A stretch of DNA of 64,000 nt from Murinocardiopsis flavida. Lineage in GTDB: Bacteria; Actinomycetota; Actinomycetes; Streptosporangiales; Streptosporangiaceae. Position numbers and translations under genes: made by a program. Where the stretch lies: NCBI RefSeq assembly GCF_003014485.1, contig NZ_PYGA01000031.1:1-64000 (forward strand), read 5' to 3'. Below are positions 1-8,732 of the stretch, piece by piece; within the stretch, counting starts at the first letter, position 1; every line of letters starts with the position of its first letter. The notes beneath the pieces were generated by a model, which was given only the letters and a program-made list of their open reading frames with translations, was not told the DNA's origin and searched no databases.

Positions 1-402
1 GTAGTAGGTGGAGGGGGCGACCTGCAACGCGTGGCAGATCGGCTCGACCCCGAACTCCTGCTGGTGGATATCGATGAACGCGACTATCTGGTGTGGGCGG
101 TCGGGCTCCGCCGCGAAGAAAGCCGATGCGGACTTCAGGATCGCGTTGGCGCGCCGCAGTTCGCGCACCTCGCGTTCGAGCTCGGCCAGGCGCTTGGCCT
201 GGTCGGTGGTGGTGCCGGGGCGGTCTCCGGCATCGACCTCGGCCTGGTTCACCCAGGTGCGCAGCGTTTCGCGGTTGATGCCCAGCTGGTCGCCGGTACG
301 GGCGATCGCCCCGGGGCGGCTGGCCGGGTCCCGGCGGGCTTCCACGGCCATGCGGGTGGCGCGTTCACGCAGCTCAGCGGGGTATTTCCTCGGTGCTGGC
401 AT
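1..402 (-). CDS. IS3-family transposase, OrfA region (partial, runs off the window)
   Basis: The minus-strand reading frame opens at an ATG (400-402) and stays open to the window edge (134 codons seen). It begins MPAPRKYPAELRERATRMAV, the usual OrfA helix-turn-helix start, followed by a leucine-zipper-like stretch (AKRLAELEREVRELRRANAI). It then enters, in the same frame, the beginning of an OrfB-like part (HQQEFGVEPICHALQVAPSTYY). IS3 OrfA binds the element ends and OrfB carries the DDE catalytic core; the two are normally joined by a programmed frameshift. Here they look fused in one frame, but the rest lies outside the window, so whether the element is complete cannot be judged. Confidence 0.85.
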   Translation of the reverse strand, partial: MPAPRKYPAELRERATRMAVEARRDPASRPGAIARTGDQLGINRETLRTWVNQAEVDAGDRPGTTTDQAKRLAELEREVRELRRANAILKSASAFFAAEPDRPHQIVAFIDIHQQEFGVEPICHALQVAPSTYY

Positions 403-590
403 GTCTCTCATCCTTCCCAGGTTTGAGAGCCTCCATCACACCCGGCACGAAACACCCACGAGCGTGTCGGCGGGCCTGTGCGCGCCGAACACCGCAGTCC
501 GGTCGGCGGAGATGACGGGCAGGTATTCGGGCCGGTGGCGAACGACTTAAATCGTGATCTTGTCGACCTGGTCCGGCCGGGCACCGGCGG

Positions 591-1052
591 CGGCGATTCC
601 ACGGCTGCTACTCGATGGGAGACGACACCCTCTGGGGTGTGGTCCGAGCACGCAAATCCGCTGTCAACACGTTGGCGGCGTTGAAGTCGATCCGCGCGTC
701 ACGCCCGGACGGCGCGCCGATCTACATCGTCTTGGACAACCTCTCCGCCCACATAGGCGCCACGATCCGGGCATGGGCGGCACGCAGCAAGGTCGAGCTG
801 TGTTTCACCCCGACCTACTGCTCCTGGGCCAACCCGATCGAAGCACACTTCGGACCGTTGAAAACATTCGCGGTCGCCGGATCGAACCATCCGAACCACA
901 CCGTCGCCACCCGCGCCCTGAAGGCCTATTTGCGGTGGCGCAACGCCAACGCCCGCCATCCCGACGTCCTCGCCGCGCAACGTCGTGAGCGGGCACGAGT
1001 ACGCAGCGAACGCCACCACCGCTGGGGACAACGCGCCACCCACGCTGCCTGA
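591..1052 (+). pseudogene. IS630-family transposase, C-terminal remnant
   Basis: The frame encodes the C-terminal half of an IS630/Tc1-mariner-like DDE transposase. VLDNLSAH carries the second catalytic Asp, and CSWANPIEAHFGPLK contains the third acidic residue. Recognisable similarity starts near RRFHGCYSMGDDTLWG; about 30 nt upstream the frame meets a TGA (555-557), and the N-terminal helix-turn-helix half and first Asp are absent. An intact protein would be roughly 350 residues. It lies beside the IS3 fragment at the window start, so this is a small insertion-sequence graveyard. No terminal inverted repeats were identified. Confidence 0.8.
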
Positions 1053-1159
1053 CCAACTCGGCCAACCAATGTGGTCACAGCACTAGCAGGAACTCCGTTG
1101 CCTGTTTCAGCTGGCTTGCGCCCCGCACCCCATCCTTGACTTCACGGCCTTGGTGCTAG

Positions 1160-1600
1160 TCATGGTTCGAGGTCGGTCACTCCGTTGCCGCTCGCCAGGT
1201 CGAACGGTACGGAGACCTGGTCGTGCGTGATCAACCAGTTGCCGTCGATCTTGCGGAAGCAATAGGTGACCCGGACCCACATACCGTTCGTGACCGTCCC
1301 GTTCTTCAGCGTTCCGCTGAGCCGAGCGAAGCAGTGCCCGAAAGCCACGTCATCGCCCACGGTGAGTGTCAGGTCGCGAACTTCATAGCGTGCATTCTGG
1401 AAGAACGTGAACGCGGCCGCCCAGTTCTTCGACTTCGCCGCCAGTCCCACATGCTGTAGCGGCGGTTCGATGTCGAAGGACACGACGTCCGTTGCGTAAA
1501 GCTGTTTCAGGCTCTCGAGATCCTTGGTTCGGATTCCTTCGACGATCTTGTCGACCTGCTGCCTGATCGTGACGTCGTCCACCTCGCGTTGGCTTGGCAT
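1160..1600 (-). CDS. NTF2-fold (SnoaL/DUF4440-like) protein
   Basis: A 146-residue protein with the layout of the NTF2-like cone fold: an N-terminal helix (TIRQQVDKIVEGIRTKDLES), YATDVVSFDIEPPLQHVG, and C-terminal strands ending FRKIDGNWLITHDQVSVPFD. This matches SnoaL-like or ketosteroid-isomerase-like small-molecule binding proteins, often annotated as DUF4440 or SgcJ/EcaC oxidoreductase family. Length is typical for a stand-alone domain. The ATG start gives a helix beginning as in homologues. It is a single gene between transposase remnants and an MFS gene, so there is no operon context to suggest a substrate. Enzyme or binding role is unresolved. Confidence 0.8.
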   Translation of the reverse strand: MPSQREVDDVTIRQQVDKIVEGIRTKDLESLKQLYATDVVSFDIEPPLQHVGLAAKSKNWAAAFTFFQNARYEVRDLTLTVGDDVAFGHCFARLSGTLKNGTVTNGMWVRVTYCFRKIDGNWLITHDQVSVPFDLASGNGVTDLEP

Positions 1601-1902
1601 CGCTCCCCATCCTCCATTCGAACCTCAACCTTGGCTTCTCGCCTGTACGACGACACAGCACCCCGGTATGTGATACGCCATGTCCGTAATCTGACGCGAC
1701 GCCTGCGGCGTTCGTCGAGGCCCAGACCCGGTCGAGGTCGGGTGAAGGGCAGTGCAAACCAATCACCGGCCACGCACGCTGACCGGCGTGTCACCAACCC
1801 GGGCAACGTTTGGGGTTCCCCCCGCCTGGGCCCGGAAGCCTGCCCGCCGTTGGTGCTGCTTCTGACTAAGGATCACCCGCACGCGGCACAGTGCCGCCGG
1901 TT
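1601..1902. other. Intergenic stretch without recognised gene
   Basis: About 300 nt between the NTF2-fold gene and the 3' end of the MFS gene. Short open frames here are out of phase with any recognisable protein and lack the third-position GC bias. I see no strong hairpin, tRNA or repeat. It holds the upstream region of the NTF2-fold gene. Confidence 0.4.
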
Positions 1903-3186
1903 CTAGCGCCCCCCGAGGTGATCGCCCCGCTCCTGCGCGGATTGGTCGGCGCCGCCGTGCGGTGCTACCGCCGTTTCCCGTCCCTGGGGGAGCGCGGTGT
2001 CGGCGGGTCGTGGGCGCCGACCGCTGCCAGCGGCCGTGTAGGCCAGGAAGGCCGCCGAGGCGAGGACTTCGAAGCCGGCGGCCACGATGAGGGAGCCCGA
2101 GAGGGACCAGGTGGCGAGCGGGCCGCCGATGCCCGCTCCGATGGCGAAGCCGGTGATCTTCAGGCTGGCCCCCGTGGTGAAGATCTGACCGCGCAGCCGC
2201 TCCGGCGCCTCGCGGTGGCGTACCGCGAACAGCGCGGTCAGCTGCGGCCCCGCTCCGATTCCGGCGAGCACCATCGCCGTGAAGAGGGGGATGGGGGAGG
2301 CCGCCGCGGCGAGCAGGAGCGCGCCCGCGAGTACCAGTGTGCTGACCAGCACCGTGGTATCGGGACGCAGCATGTCGAAGCGCTTGGCCACGAGGGCGTT
2401 CGCGGCCAGGGAGGCGGCCGCGAGCGTGGCCAGGAGGAAGGCGCCGGAGTCGGTGGAGCCCAGCGCTTTCTCGCCGAGCAGCGGGGTGCACGTGACGAGG
2501 ATGCCGACACCGACGTAGGAGATGACGGAGGTGACCGTGGCGCGGGCGAGGAACCGGGCGCGCACGATCGCGAGGAAACCGGCGGCGAGGTCGGCGGCGA
2601 CGGAGGTGCGCGGAGCGGGGCCGCGGCGCTCGGGGACCGTGGGCAGCGTCCAGGCGGCCGGCAGCGCGAGGAGGATCAGCGCGGCGGCCGTGATGACGCC
2701 GGCCGTGGCCCCGGCGACCAGGGCGACCGCGCCGGCCAAGGCCGGGCCCGCGAGGCTGCCGAGGTTGTAGGTCATCGCGTCGAGGGCGGTGGCGCGCGGC
2801 AGCCGGTCCGGTCCGACCAACCGGGCGAGCTGCGAGGTCCATCCGCCGGCCAGCGCCGGGCCGAGCAGCCCGCCGAGCACGGCGACCGCGACGACGGCGG
2901 GCAGCGGCAGTCGTCCCAGGCCCAGCAGGACCACGATGAGGACTGCCGCGTAGCCGGCCAGCGCCCCGGTGAGCAGGCGCCCCGGCACCGCCGTTCGGTC
3001 CAGCAGGGCGCCGAGGACGGGGCCGCCGATCGCCGCCGAGATCATGATCCCCGACAGCAGGAGCGACCCTGTGGCGGCCGAGCCGGTGACCGCTAGGCCC
3101 GCCAGGAGCAGCGCGGGCCCCGACATTTCGTCGCCGATGCGCGCTGCGGCGGCCCCGGTCAGGTAGAGCGGCAGCCTGTAACGCAT
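1903..3186 (-). CDS. MFS transporter, about 12 membrane segments
   Basis: About 427 residues of a major facilitator superfamily protein, with alternating hydrophobic segments throughout and the RIGDEMSGPALLLAG start of actinobacterial MFS exporters. Typical features are a central loop (PTVPERRGPAPRT) and ALFAVRHREAPERLRGQIF in the second half. The substrate cannot be told. Two ATGs lie at 3190-3192 and 3184-3186. A TAAAAT box (minus strand, 3200-3195) lies about 8 nt before the inner ATG and no Shine-Dalgarno sequence is visible, so I prefer a leaderless start at 3186. It is divergent from the CGNR regulator with only about 60 nt between them, which suggests shared control. Confidence 0.85.
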   Translation of the reverse strand: MRYRLPLYLTGAAAARIGDEMSGPALLLAGLAVTGSAATGSLLLSGIMISAAIGGPVLGALLDRTAVPGRLLTGALAGYAAVLIVVLLGLGRLPLPAVVAVAVLGGLLGPALAGGWTSQLARLVGPDRLPRATALDAMTYNLGSLAGPALAGAVALVAGATAGVITAAALILLALPAAWTLPTVPERRGPAPRTSVAADLAAGFLAIVRARFLARATVTSVISYVGVGILVTCTPLLGEKALGSTDSGAFLLATLAAASLAANALVAKRFDMLRPDTTVLVSTLVLAGALLLAAAASPIPLFTAMVLAGIGAGPQLTALFAVRHREAPERLRGQIFTTGASLKITGFAIGAGIGGPLATWSLSGSLIVAAGFEVLASAAFLAYTAAGSGRRPRPADTALPQGRETAVAPHGGADQSAQERGDHLGGR

Positions 3187-3247
3187 TGTCATTTATTTTA
3201 CGTTACATGGCGTCGGCCGGTACCGCCACCGGCGCTACGCTGGCCCC

Positions 3248-3859
3248 GTGTCCTCCAAGAACCGGCGCACGGACGACCCCCGGAAGGGCGAGGGCGCAAA
3301 GCGAGGCGGGCACACCCGCCACTCCGTCCAGGACAACGCTCAGCGGACAGCCGCACTCGTCAACGTCCTGACCGGCGGCTCACCACCGGCGCCCGCCGAC
3401 GTCGCCGATGTCCTGCGCGACCACGGTGAGACGGGGCCGGTGGACGTGTCGCCCGCCGATGTGGCCGAGCTGCGCATCGCCGCGGAGGCGTTGCGCGGTG
3501 TGTTCGCCGCCCCCGATCTCGCCGAGGCGGTGACCTGCCTGAACCGGCTCCTGGCCGAGGGGACCGGACCGGTGCGCCTCTCCGCGCACGGAGGGGACAC
3601 GCCGTGGCACATCCATCTCGACAGCGGCGACGAAGCACCGTGGGCCGAGTGGTTCCTCGCCTCGTCCTGCATGGCGCTGGCCGTCCTCATCTGGGACCGC
3701 CAGCGGCCCCCCGGCGGGGTGTGCGCCGCGCGGCGCTGCACCAACGTCTACGTCGAAGGCGGCAGCGGGGCGCCGCGCCGCTACTGCTCGGGCCGCTGCG
3801 CCACACGGGAGCGCGTCGCCACCCACCGCCGTTCCCGCCTGGTGCGGGACGACGGCTGA
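3248..3859 (+). CDS. CGNR zinc-finger domain protein
   Basis: A 203-residue protein. The middle (about residues 55-150) resembles the ABATE domain that precedes CGNR fingers. The C-terminus carries CAARRCTNVYVEGGSGAPRR and then YCSGRCATRERVATHR, a four-cysteine finger in which the family motif CGNR appears as CATR. Such proteins are predicted DNA-binding regulators. The GTG start (3248) is preceded by a TACGCT -10-like box ending 6 nt before it and no Shine-Dalgarno, so a leaderless message is likely. It is divergent from the MFS exporter and is a candidate regulator of it. The N-terminal 45 residues are low-complexity and basic. Confidence 0.82.
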   Translation: MSSKNRRTDDPRKGEGAKRGGHTRHSVQDNAQRTAALVNVLTGGSPPAPADVADVLRDHGETGPVDVSPADVAELRIAAEALRGVFAAPDLAEAVTCLNRLLAEGTGPVRLSAHGGDTPWHIHLDSGDEAPWAEWFLASSCMALAVLIWDRQRPPGGVCAARRCTNVYVEGGSGAPRRYCSGRCATRERVATHRRSRLVRDDG

Positions 3860-3884
3860 GGGTCCCCGGCCGGCGGGCGGGTAT

Positions 3885-4994
3885 TCACGGGGTTCCGTGT
3901 TCCGGGCGGTGGGGCGGGACCGGACTCGGGGCCGCGGGGGTCAGGGCCGGTCCTGTCCGGCGCGTGCGCAGCCACACCACTGCCGCGATCGCGACGACGG
4001 TGGCGCTGGGCAGGAGCAGGAAGGGCGTCCCGGAACCCACCGACCGCTCCATCGCGGCGTTCTGGTCGGCGTGCAGCACGGTCAGGAGGAGGAAGGTGAT
4101 CGTGTTGTTCAGGGCGTGGACGACGACCGCCGTCTCGACGCCGCCGGTGCGCCAGGTGATGACGGCCATGCTGACCGCGAGCGCGCCGCACCAGACGTTG
4201 AACCACGGGTCGGGCGCGAAGTGGACGACCGTGAACACCAGGCTGGAGACCAGGACACCGACGACCAGCGCCGTGCGCGGGCCGCGGTTCCAGCTCCCGG
4301 TGACCCGGAAGACGAGCCCGCGGAAGCCGTACTCCTCGCCGGCCGCCTGGAGGGGGGTCAGCAGGAGGGTGGTGGCGACGATGGCGATCAGGCCGGCGGG
4401 CGACCACTGGGTCGGCTCCACCGGCATGAAGTTCAGGCCGCCGATCGAGATGAGCAGCCACACGGGGCCGATGAACAGGAAGGCCCGGCCGAACACGTCG
4501 AACCGGAAGCGCGATACCACGGAGTGCAGTGAAGGGCCCCGCACGCCGTAGAGCCATCGCTGCAAGCCCATGCTCCACGGGGTGATCAGGGCGATCGAGA
4601 CCAGGTTCGCGGCGTGGTAGATCGGCGTGTAGTCGGTGCCGCCCAGCGTCGGGTTGGTGTTCCCCAACTGCGTGTCGATGACCGCGGCGGCTTGGGCGAT
4701 GATGATGTTGAAGCCGAGCAGCCCCGCCACCACGAGCGCGATCGCGAGGATGCCGCGCCCGATGCGGCGCTTGTCACCGGCGAGCACACGGTGGTACTCC
4801 ACGCCCGGCGGGACCGGCCGCGGCCCGCGTCGGCGTTGCCCTGCCCCGGCCGGATCAGCTGGCTCAGCCGCCCCGATCGGATCGGGCGGGGCGGACGGAG
4901 CCGCCCGCACCGCTGCCGGGTGGAACGCGTCGGCCGCGCCGGCCGTGTCGGTCGATCGCGAGGCCGGGGCCGAAGGGTCGTCGTCGGAGTGCAT
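3885..4994 (-). CDS. CPBP-family intramembrane metalloprotease
   Basis: A 369-residue membrane protein with a disordered Pro/Ala-rich cytoplasmic head (residues 1-75). Multiple membrane segments follow. The Abi/CAAX-protease signature reads AAGEEYGFRGLVFR, with E220-E221 and R225, then FTVVH (254-258). These are the glutamates, arginine and histidine expected for the CPBP/Rce1 glutamyl intramembrane protease family. In bacteria these proteins act in peptide maturation, bacteriocin self-immunity or signalling; no bacteriocin-like gene is seen nearby. The gene is convergent with the CGNR gene (about 25 nt apart). Confidence 0.88.
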   Translation of the reverse strand: MHSDDDPSAPASRSTDTAGAADAFHPAAVRAAPSAPPDPIGAAEPADPAGAGQRRRGPRPVPPGVEYHRVLAGDKRRIGRGILAIALVVAGLLGFNIIIAQAAAVIDTQLGNTNPTLGGTDYTPIYHAANLVSIALITPWSMGLQRWLYGVRGPSLHSVVSRFRFDVFGRAFLFIGPVWLLISIGGLNFMPVEPTQWSPAGLIAIVATTLLLTPLQAAGEEYGFRGLVFRVTGSWNRGPRTALVVGVLVSSLVFTVVHFAPDPWFNVWCGALAVSMAVITWRTGGVETAVVVHALNNTITFLLLTVLHADQNAAMERSVGSGTPFLLLPSATVVAIAAVVWLRTRRTGPALTPAAPSPVPPHRPEHGTP

Positions 4995-5032
4995 GCTCCG
5001 AAACTAATCCGGAGTCGGTCCATGACAGAGTG

Positions 5033-5353
5033 TCACGGGTCACGGGTTTCCTCCGCTCCCCGCACGGTTCGGCTATGACAGACGTCATGACGACCGCACT
5101 CCCCAGTTGTGTGGTCGAGCTTTTCTGGTCGGTCATCAAATGTTGCTCGACGGGTGCGTCGATCTATGGCGTCCCGGCCCGGAAGTTGCTTGCCACTCAG
5201 CCACGCGTAGAAAGTGCTGCGGTTGATTCCTGCCGCCGTGCATGTCTTCTGGACGCCTCCTGCTGCTCCAGCTGAGTCTCGAAGCTCGGCGAGATCGAGT
5301 GCGAAGGCGCGCAGAGGGTTCGATGGGTCAATCGGCTTGCGGCGTCTGCCCAC
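5033..5353 (-). CDS. Short helix-turn-helix protein, probably truncated
   Basis: Taking the GTG at 5353 (preceded by GAGGAG), the product is 106 residues starting VGRRRKPIDPSNPLRAFALD. That opening is typical of larger actinobacterial XRE-like helix-turn-helix proteins. ELRDSAG and a recognition-helix-like INRSTFYAWLSGKQLPGRDA follow. After about residue 65 the sequence becomes basic and uninformative (DHTTGECGRHDVCHSRTVRG), unlike the long effector parts usually attached, so it may be a 3'-truncated gene. Codon use is less GC-biased than in neighbours. The frame is also open upstream to at least 5404, but the GTG fits the ribosome site and the domain start. Confidence 0.5.
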   Translation of the reverse strand: MGRRRKPIDPSNPLRAFALDLAELRDSAGAAGGVQKTCTAAGINRSTFYAWLSGKQLPGRDAIDRRTRRATFDDRPEKLDHTTGECGRHDVCHSRTVRGAEETRDP

Positions 5354-5404
5354 GTGCTCCTCATTAGTCCTGTGTAGTTTCGTTGTAGTCCAGGTGAAGC
5401 GCAT

Positions 5405-5740
5405 GTGGAAAGTAGGCCTATCAAGTGGAAAGGTCTCTTGCGTGAGGGGCCAGGCGGCGGCGAGTAACGACCAGTACGCGACCTCGATGACTTCCCGGGT
5501 GCCCTAGCCACGGAAGCGAACGGGGTTGCGGAATACAGCGAACCAGGTATTTGGCGCCGGATTGAACCGAAGGAGAGAAAATACGGAAGACGAACAGTGT
5601 TCCCATCGTTCACGCTGCTGAATTCGGCGCAGTCGATAGGGGACGGTCGGTGGGGTCGAACGGGTGTTCGCGCCGGACGCGCCGCCGCCCCGGCGCGCGG
5701 CCGGGGCGGCGATGGTCATGCGGCTGCGGAGGGACCGCGA
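5405..5740. other. Intergenic, lower-GC stretch
   Basis: About 340 nt of visibly lower GC than the surroundings, containing only short frames with no recognisable domain. The minus-strand frame upstream of the helix-turn-helix gene stays open for part of it (reading ...VAYWSLLAAAWPLTQE...), which may be the decayed remainder of a longer gene. No repeat or RNA gene was recognised. Confidence 0.35.
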
Positions 5741-5980
5741 CTAGCGCACGTACATCGTCCAGTCCTTGGTGTCCTTCTCACACTTGAACTCGGTGTAGTC
5801 GTGGTAGTCGTCGTCGATGTAGTCCTTGCCGTCCTCGATGCAGGCGGCCTCCGTCTTGTACCCGCCGCCCGCGACGACCCAGTCCGCTGCGAGGGCCGGT
5901 CCCGCCGCCATCAGCGACAGTGCGGCCGCGGCGGCACCGGTGGCGAGTCCGGCGATGATGCGTGTACGACGAATGGTCAT
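5741..5980 (-). CDS. Small secreted protein
   Basis: A 79-residue product with a clear signal peptide: MTIRRTRIIAGLATGAAAAA, then LSLMAAGPALAAD with an ALA-A cleavage site near residue 33. The mature part is only about 47 residues, acidic and aromatic-rich (YKTEAACIEDGKDYIDDDYH), with two cysteines (in AACIEDG and FKCEKD) that could form one disulfide. The ATG at 5980 is preceded by GGAGAAGG at good spacing, so longer upstream starts are rejected. It resembles the many small exported actinomycete proteins of unknown role. No operon partner. Confidence 0.75.
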   Translation of the reverse strand: MTIRRTRIIAGLATGAAAAALSLMAAGPALAADWVVAGGGYKTEAACIEDGKDYIDDDYHDYTEFKCEKDTKDWTMYVR

Positions 5981-6340
5981 GAATCCTTCTCCGGTCGACG
6001 GCGTGCGGTCGCAACGCCGGCGGCCCGACCGATCCCCTGAAGGCGCGGCGCAGCGAGCCCCGCTGCGTCGCACCACTCCCGGTTCCCGACCGGGCCCCCG
6101 TTGCTGCGCCGGGGCGCTGAGCCCCGTGTGACCCTGCGGTCACACCCCGCGCCTCCCCGAATCACATCGGGGCAAACAAGCCCCATCCGCCCCGTAGTTC
6201 ACATCGCCGACGTAGTCTGCGAAAACACGATCAGCAACTCTTCCGCTCGGTGGCGCCGCATCGGCGACACGGCGGACGCTGCGGCGGGGCCGTCAGTGTC
6301 GGGCGGCGGCCGACCGCGTCCGGCCGACGGCATTCGCTGT

Positions 6341-6592
6341 TCAGAGCAGAAAATTCTCCCAGAATGGGATCGGTACCTGCGGCGCCGGTTCCCAATCGGA
6401 TTCCTCGTCGAACGGGCCGAAGTCGCGGTCGATGTAGTCGGCAAGGTCGTTGCCGTAGACGATGATGTCGTCTCCCCACATCGACAGGACCGGATGTCCC
6501 CACGTGCCGCGGTCGGCGGGCAGGAAGCGGTGGCTGTAGAGGGGAACGAGCCGCGGCGCCCGCGCCAGGATCTCCCGGGCCGCGGCCGCGCA
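6341..6592 (-). pseudogene. SMI1/KNR4-like protein, C-terminal remnant
   Basis: One minus-strand frame ends at a TGA (6341-6343) and carries CAAAAREILARAPRLVPLYS, HRFLPADRGTWGHPVLSMWG, DDIIVYGNDLADYIDRDFGP and finally VPIPFWENFLL. This is the conserved C-terminal part of a common actinobacterial protein that I associate with SMI1/KNR4-type immunity or scaffold proteins. No ATG/GTG start with a ribosome site precedes it. Upstream of about 6592 the frame turns into low-complexity Arg/Pro sequence and runs into the TetR gene. I read it as a 5'-truncated remnant; the family assignment is from memory of the motif. Confidence 0.55.
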
Positions 6593-6662
6593 CGGTCCGC
6601 TGCGGGCAGGGGAGGGCGGGCGCCGCGTCCTCCGGTCCGCACGGTGGGACCGGGGCGGTCGG

Positions 6663-7268
6663 TCAGGTGGGCGGGGCCGTGGCCCGGATGCCGGCGAGGA
6701 CCACGCCGACGATGCGCTCGGCGTCGGTGCGGGTGAACGGGCGCATGCCGCGGTTGACGATGAGGTGCACGGGGCCGGAGATCATCTCGCCGAGGAAGGA
6801 GCTGTCGACCGGCGGGAGCTCACCCCGTTCGACCGCGGTGTCGACCCGCCCCCGCATGGCCGCCACGCGCTGGTCGAGGATCCTGGTCAGCGCCTGGACG
6901 GTGGTGTGCTGGCGCGCGGGCTGGATGGCCTGTTCGAGCGTCCGGCCGAACGGAGTCTCCAGGCCGCCGGCGAGGGCCAGCAGGAAGTCCGACAGGTCCC
7001 GGTGGATGTCGCCGGTGTCGGCGACCGAGGCGAGCCCTTCGGCGTAGCGCAGCAGGGCCTCGACCACCAGCTCCTCGCGGTCGGGCCAGTTGCGGTAGAC
7101 GCTGGTCTTGTGCACGCCGGCGTACTCGGCGACCTCCTCGTAGCGGAAGCCCCCGATGCCGTCGCGCGCCACGAGCTCGGCGGTCGCCGCGAGGATCTGC
7201 GCGCGCACCCGCGCGTTGCGGCCACCGGGGCGCCGTGCGGGCGGCCGGTCAGTGGTCCCGTCGACCAT
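6663..7268 (-). CDS. TetR-family repressor
   Basis: From the ATG at 7268 (upstream AGGAGGT) the product is 201 residues. The N-terminal helix-turn-helix lies at about residues 22-68 (ILAATAELVARDGIGGFRYE, then EVAEYAGVHKTSVYRNWPDR). The C-terminal half fits the TetR_C ligand-binding fold (LTRILDQRVAAMRGRVDTAV). It is divergent from the FAD monooxygenase/MFS pair, and a perfect palindrome (7358-7378) sits between them. That is the classic arrangement of a local repressor that releases an efflux or detoxification operon on ligand binding. The ligand is unknown. Confidence 0.9.
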   Translation of the reverse strand: MVDGTTDRPPARRPGGRNARVRAQILAATAELVARDGIGGFRYEEVAEYAGVHKTSVYRNWPDREELVVEALLRYAEGLASVADTGDIHRDLSDFLLALAGGLETPFGRTLEQAIQPARQHTTVQALTRILDQRVAAMRGRVDTAVERGELPPVDSSFLGEMISGPVHLIVNRGMRPFTRTDAERIVGVVLAGIRATAPPT

Positions 7269-7357
7269 CGCCGCGCTCACCTCCTGTTCTCTGCTCGGGT
7301 GCCGATTGTCGCCAGGTGCGGCGTTGCGGTGCAAGCCGGTGCTCGGTAGTCTACTTA

Positions 7358-7378
7358 AAAGCAACAAGTTGTTGCTTT
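7358..7378. promoter_or_regulatory. Palindromic TetR operator
   Basis: A perfect inverted repeat with 10-nt arms, AAAGCAACAA and TTGTTGCTTT, around a single central G. It lies between the divergent TetR gene and FAD monooxygenase gene and is AT-rich against a GC-rich background. This is the expected operator of the adjacent TetR, placed to block both promoters. Confidence 0.8.
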
Positions 7379-7492
7379 AGTAATCGGATCGCCGCAACGG
7401 CGGGCCGCCCGTCCGCCGCACTGCTCTGTGGGTCCGCCTGACCGACCCGCGGGCGGCGGACCGCCCACCTCAGCGAAACCTGGAGCCACAAC

Positions 7493-8626
7493 GTGAAGAT
7501 CCTTGTCTCCGGAGCCGGTATCGCCGGGCTCGCCTGCGCGCTCGAACTCGGCACCCGCGGCCACGACGTCACCGTTGTCGAGTACGCCCGCCATCTCCGG
7601 CTGAAAGGCACACCCATCGACATCCGGGGTGCGGCGATCGAGGCCGTCGACGGGATGGGACTGCTCGCGCAGGTCAAGGAGCAACGGGTCCGGATGTCCG
7701 AGCTCACCCGGTTCGTCGACAGCGAGGGCGAGCCGGTGGCCGGGATCCCGATGGCGGAGGTCAGCGACTCCGACGACGACATCGAGCTCCTCCGAGAGGA
7801 CCTCCTGCGCATCCTCGCCGGCGCCCTCCCGGACACCGCGGCGATCCGCTTCGGCGACTCGATCGAGACGCTGACCGACACGGACACCGACAGCACCGAC
7901 ACCGGCGTCGTCGACGTGCGCTTCGCGTCGGGCCGCACCGGGCGGTACGACCTGGTGATCGGCGCCGACGGCCAGCACTCGGGTGTGCGCAGGCTGGTGT
8001 TCGGCCCGGACGAGGACTACCTCCGCCACCTCGGCGTCTACTTCGCCCTCGCCGAGCACCCCGGCGAGGCGGGTTCCGAGGGCACCAACTCGATCTACAA
8101 CGTCCCCCGCCGCATGGCGGGCGTCTTCCGCTACAACGGCACGTCCGTCGCGGTCTTCCAGTTCCGCTCGGAGCCGATCGCCTACGATCACCGCGACCTG
8201 GACGCCCAGAAGAAGATCCTCATCGACGCCTTCGCGGGCCACCGGTCGTGGCGGATCCCGGAGCTGCTCGACGCGGCCCGCGCCGACCCCGGTTTCTACT
8301 TCACCTCCGCGAGCCAGATCCACCTGCCGTCCTGGCACCGCGGCCGCGTCGCCCTCGTCGGGGACGCCGGGTACTGCCCGGCCTTCCTGTCCGGCCGGGG
8401 CACCTCGCTCGCGCTCACCGGTGCCCGCTTCCTCGCCGAGGAACTCGAACGGTGCGGCGGCGACCACACCGCCGCGTTCGCGCGGTACGAGGCCCGGCAG
8501 CGCCCCTATGTCACCTTCGCCCAGGGCCGCGTCGACGGCGGCCGCGCCCGCATGCTGCCTGCCACCTGGGCGGACATCGCCGCCCGCAACAAGGCGCTGC
8601 AAGCGTCCGCCGCCGACGCGTCCTGA
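7493..8626 (+). CDS. FAD-dependent monooxygenase
   Basis: A 377-residue class A flavoprotein monooxygenase. The Rossmann GxGxxG motif is at the N-terminus (VSGAGIAGLA, residues 5-14). The DG motif is VIGADGQHSGVR (155-166) and the GD motif ALVGDAGYCPAFLSGRG (287 onward). These groups bind FAD, close over NAD(P)H and bind FAD ribityl respectively. Family members hydroxylate aromatic or polyketide substrates, or inactivate antibiotics. It is followed about 105 nt later by an MFS exporter and is controlled by the divergent TetR. Together they look like a modify-and-export unit for a toxic compound; the substrate is not deducible. Confidence 0.9.
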   Translation: MKILVSGAGIAGLACALELGTRGHDVTVVEYARHLRLKGTPIDIRGAAIEAVDGMGLLAQVKEQRVRMSELTRFVDSEGEPVAGIPMAEVSDSDDDIELLREDLLRILAGALPDTAAIRFGDSIETLTDTDTDSTDTGVVDVRFASGRTGRYDLVIGADGQHSGVRRLVFGPDEDYLRHLGVYFALAEHPGEAGSEGTNSIYNVPRRMAGVFRYNGTSVAVFQFRSEPIAYDHRDLDAQKKILIDAFAGHRSWRIPELLDAARADPGFYFTSASQIHLPSWHRGRVALVGDAGYCPAFLSGRGTSLALTGARFLAEELERCGGDHTAAFARYEARQRPYVTFAQGRVDGGRARMLPATWADIAARNKALQASAADAS

Positions 8627-8732
8627 ACCCGGCGCACCGCGACCGTCATCCGGCAGCCCGCGCCGGCCGCGCCGCCCACGGGGCGCGCCGGCCGCCGGGT
8701 CCTCGCCGCCGAATCACTGGAGAGAACGCACA

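Noticed and set aside
875-895. A tRNA-like T-loop (GATCGAACC)
   Set aside because: It lies in the IS630 transposase coding frame and no cloverleaf can be built around it.
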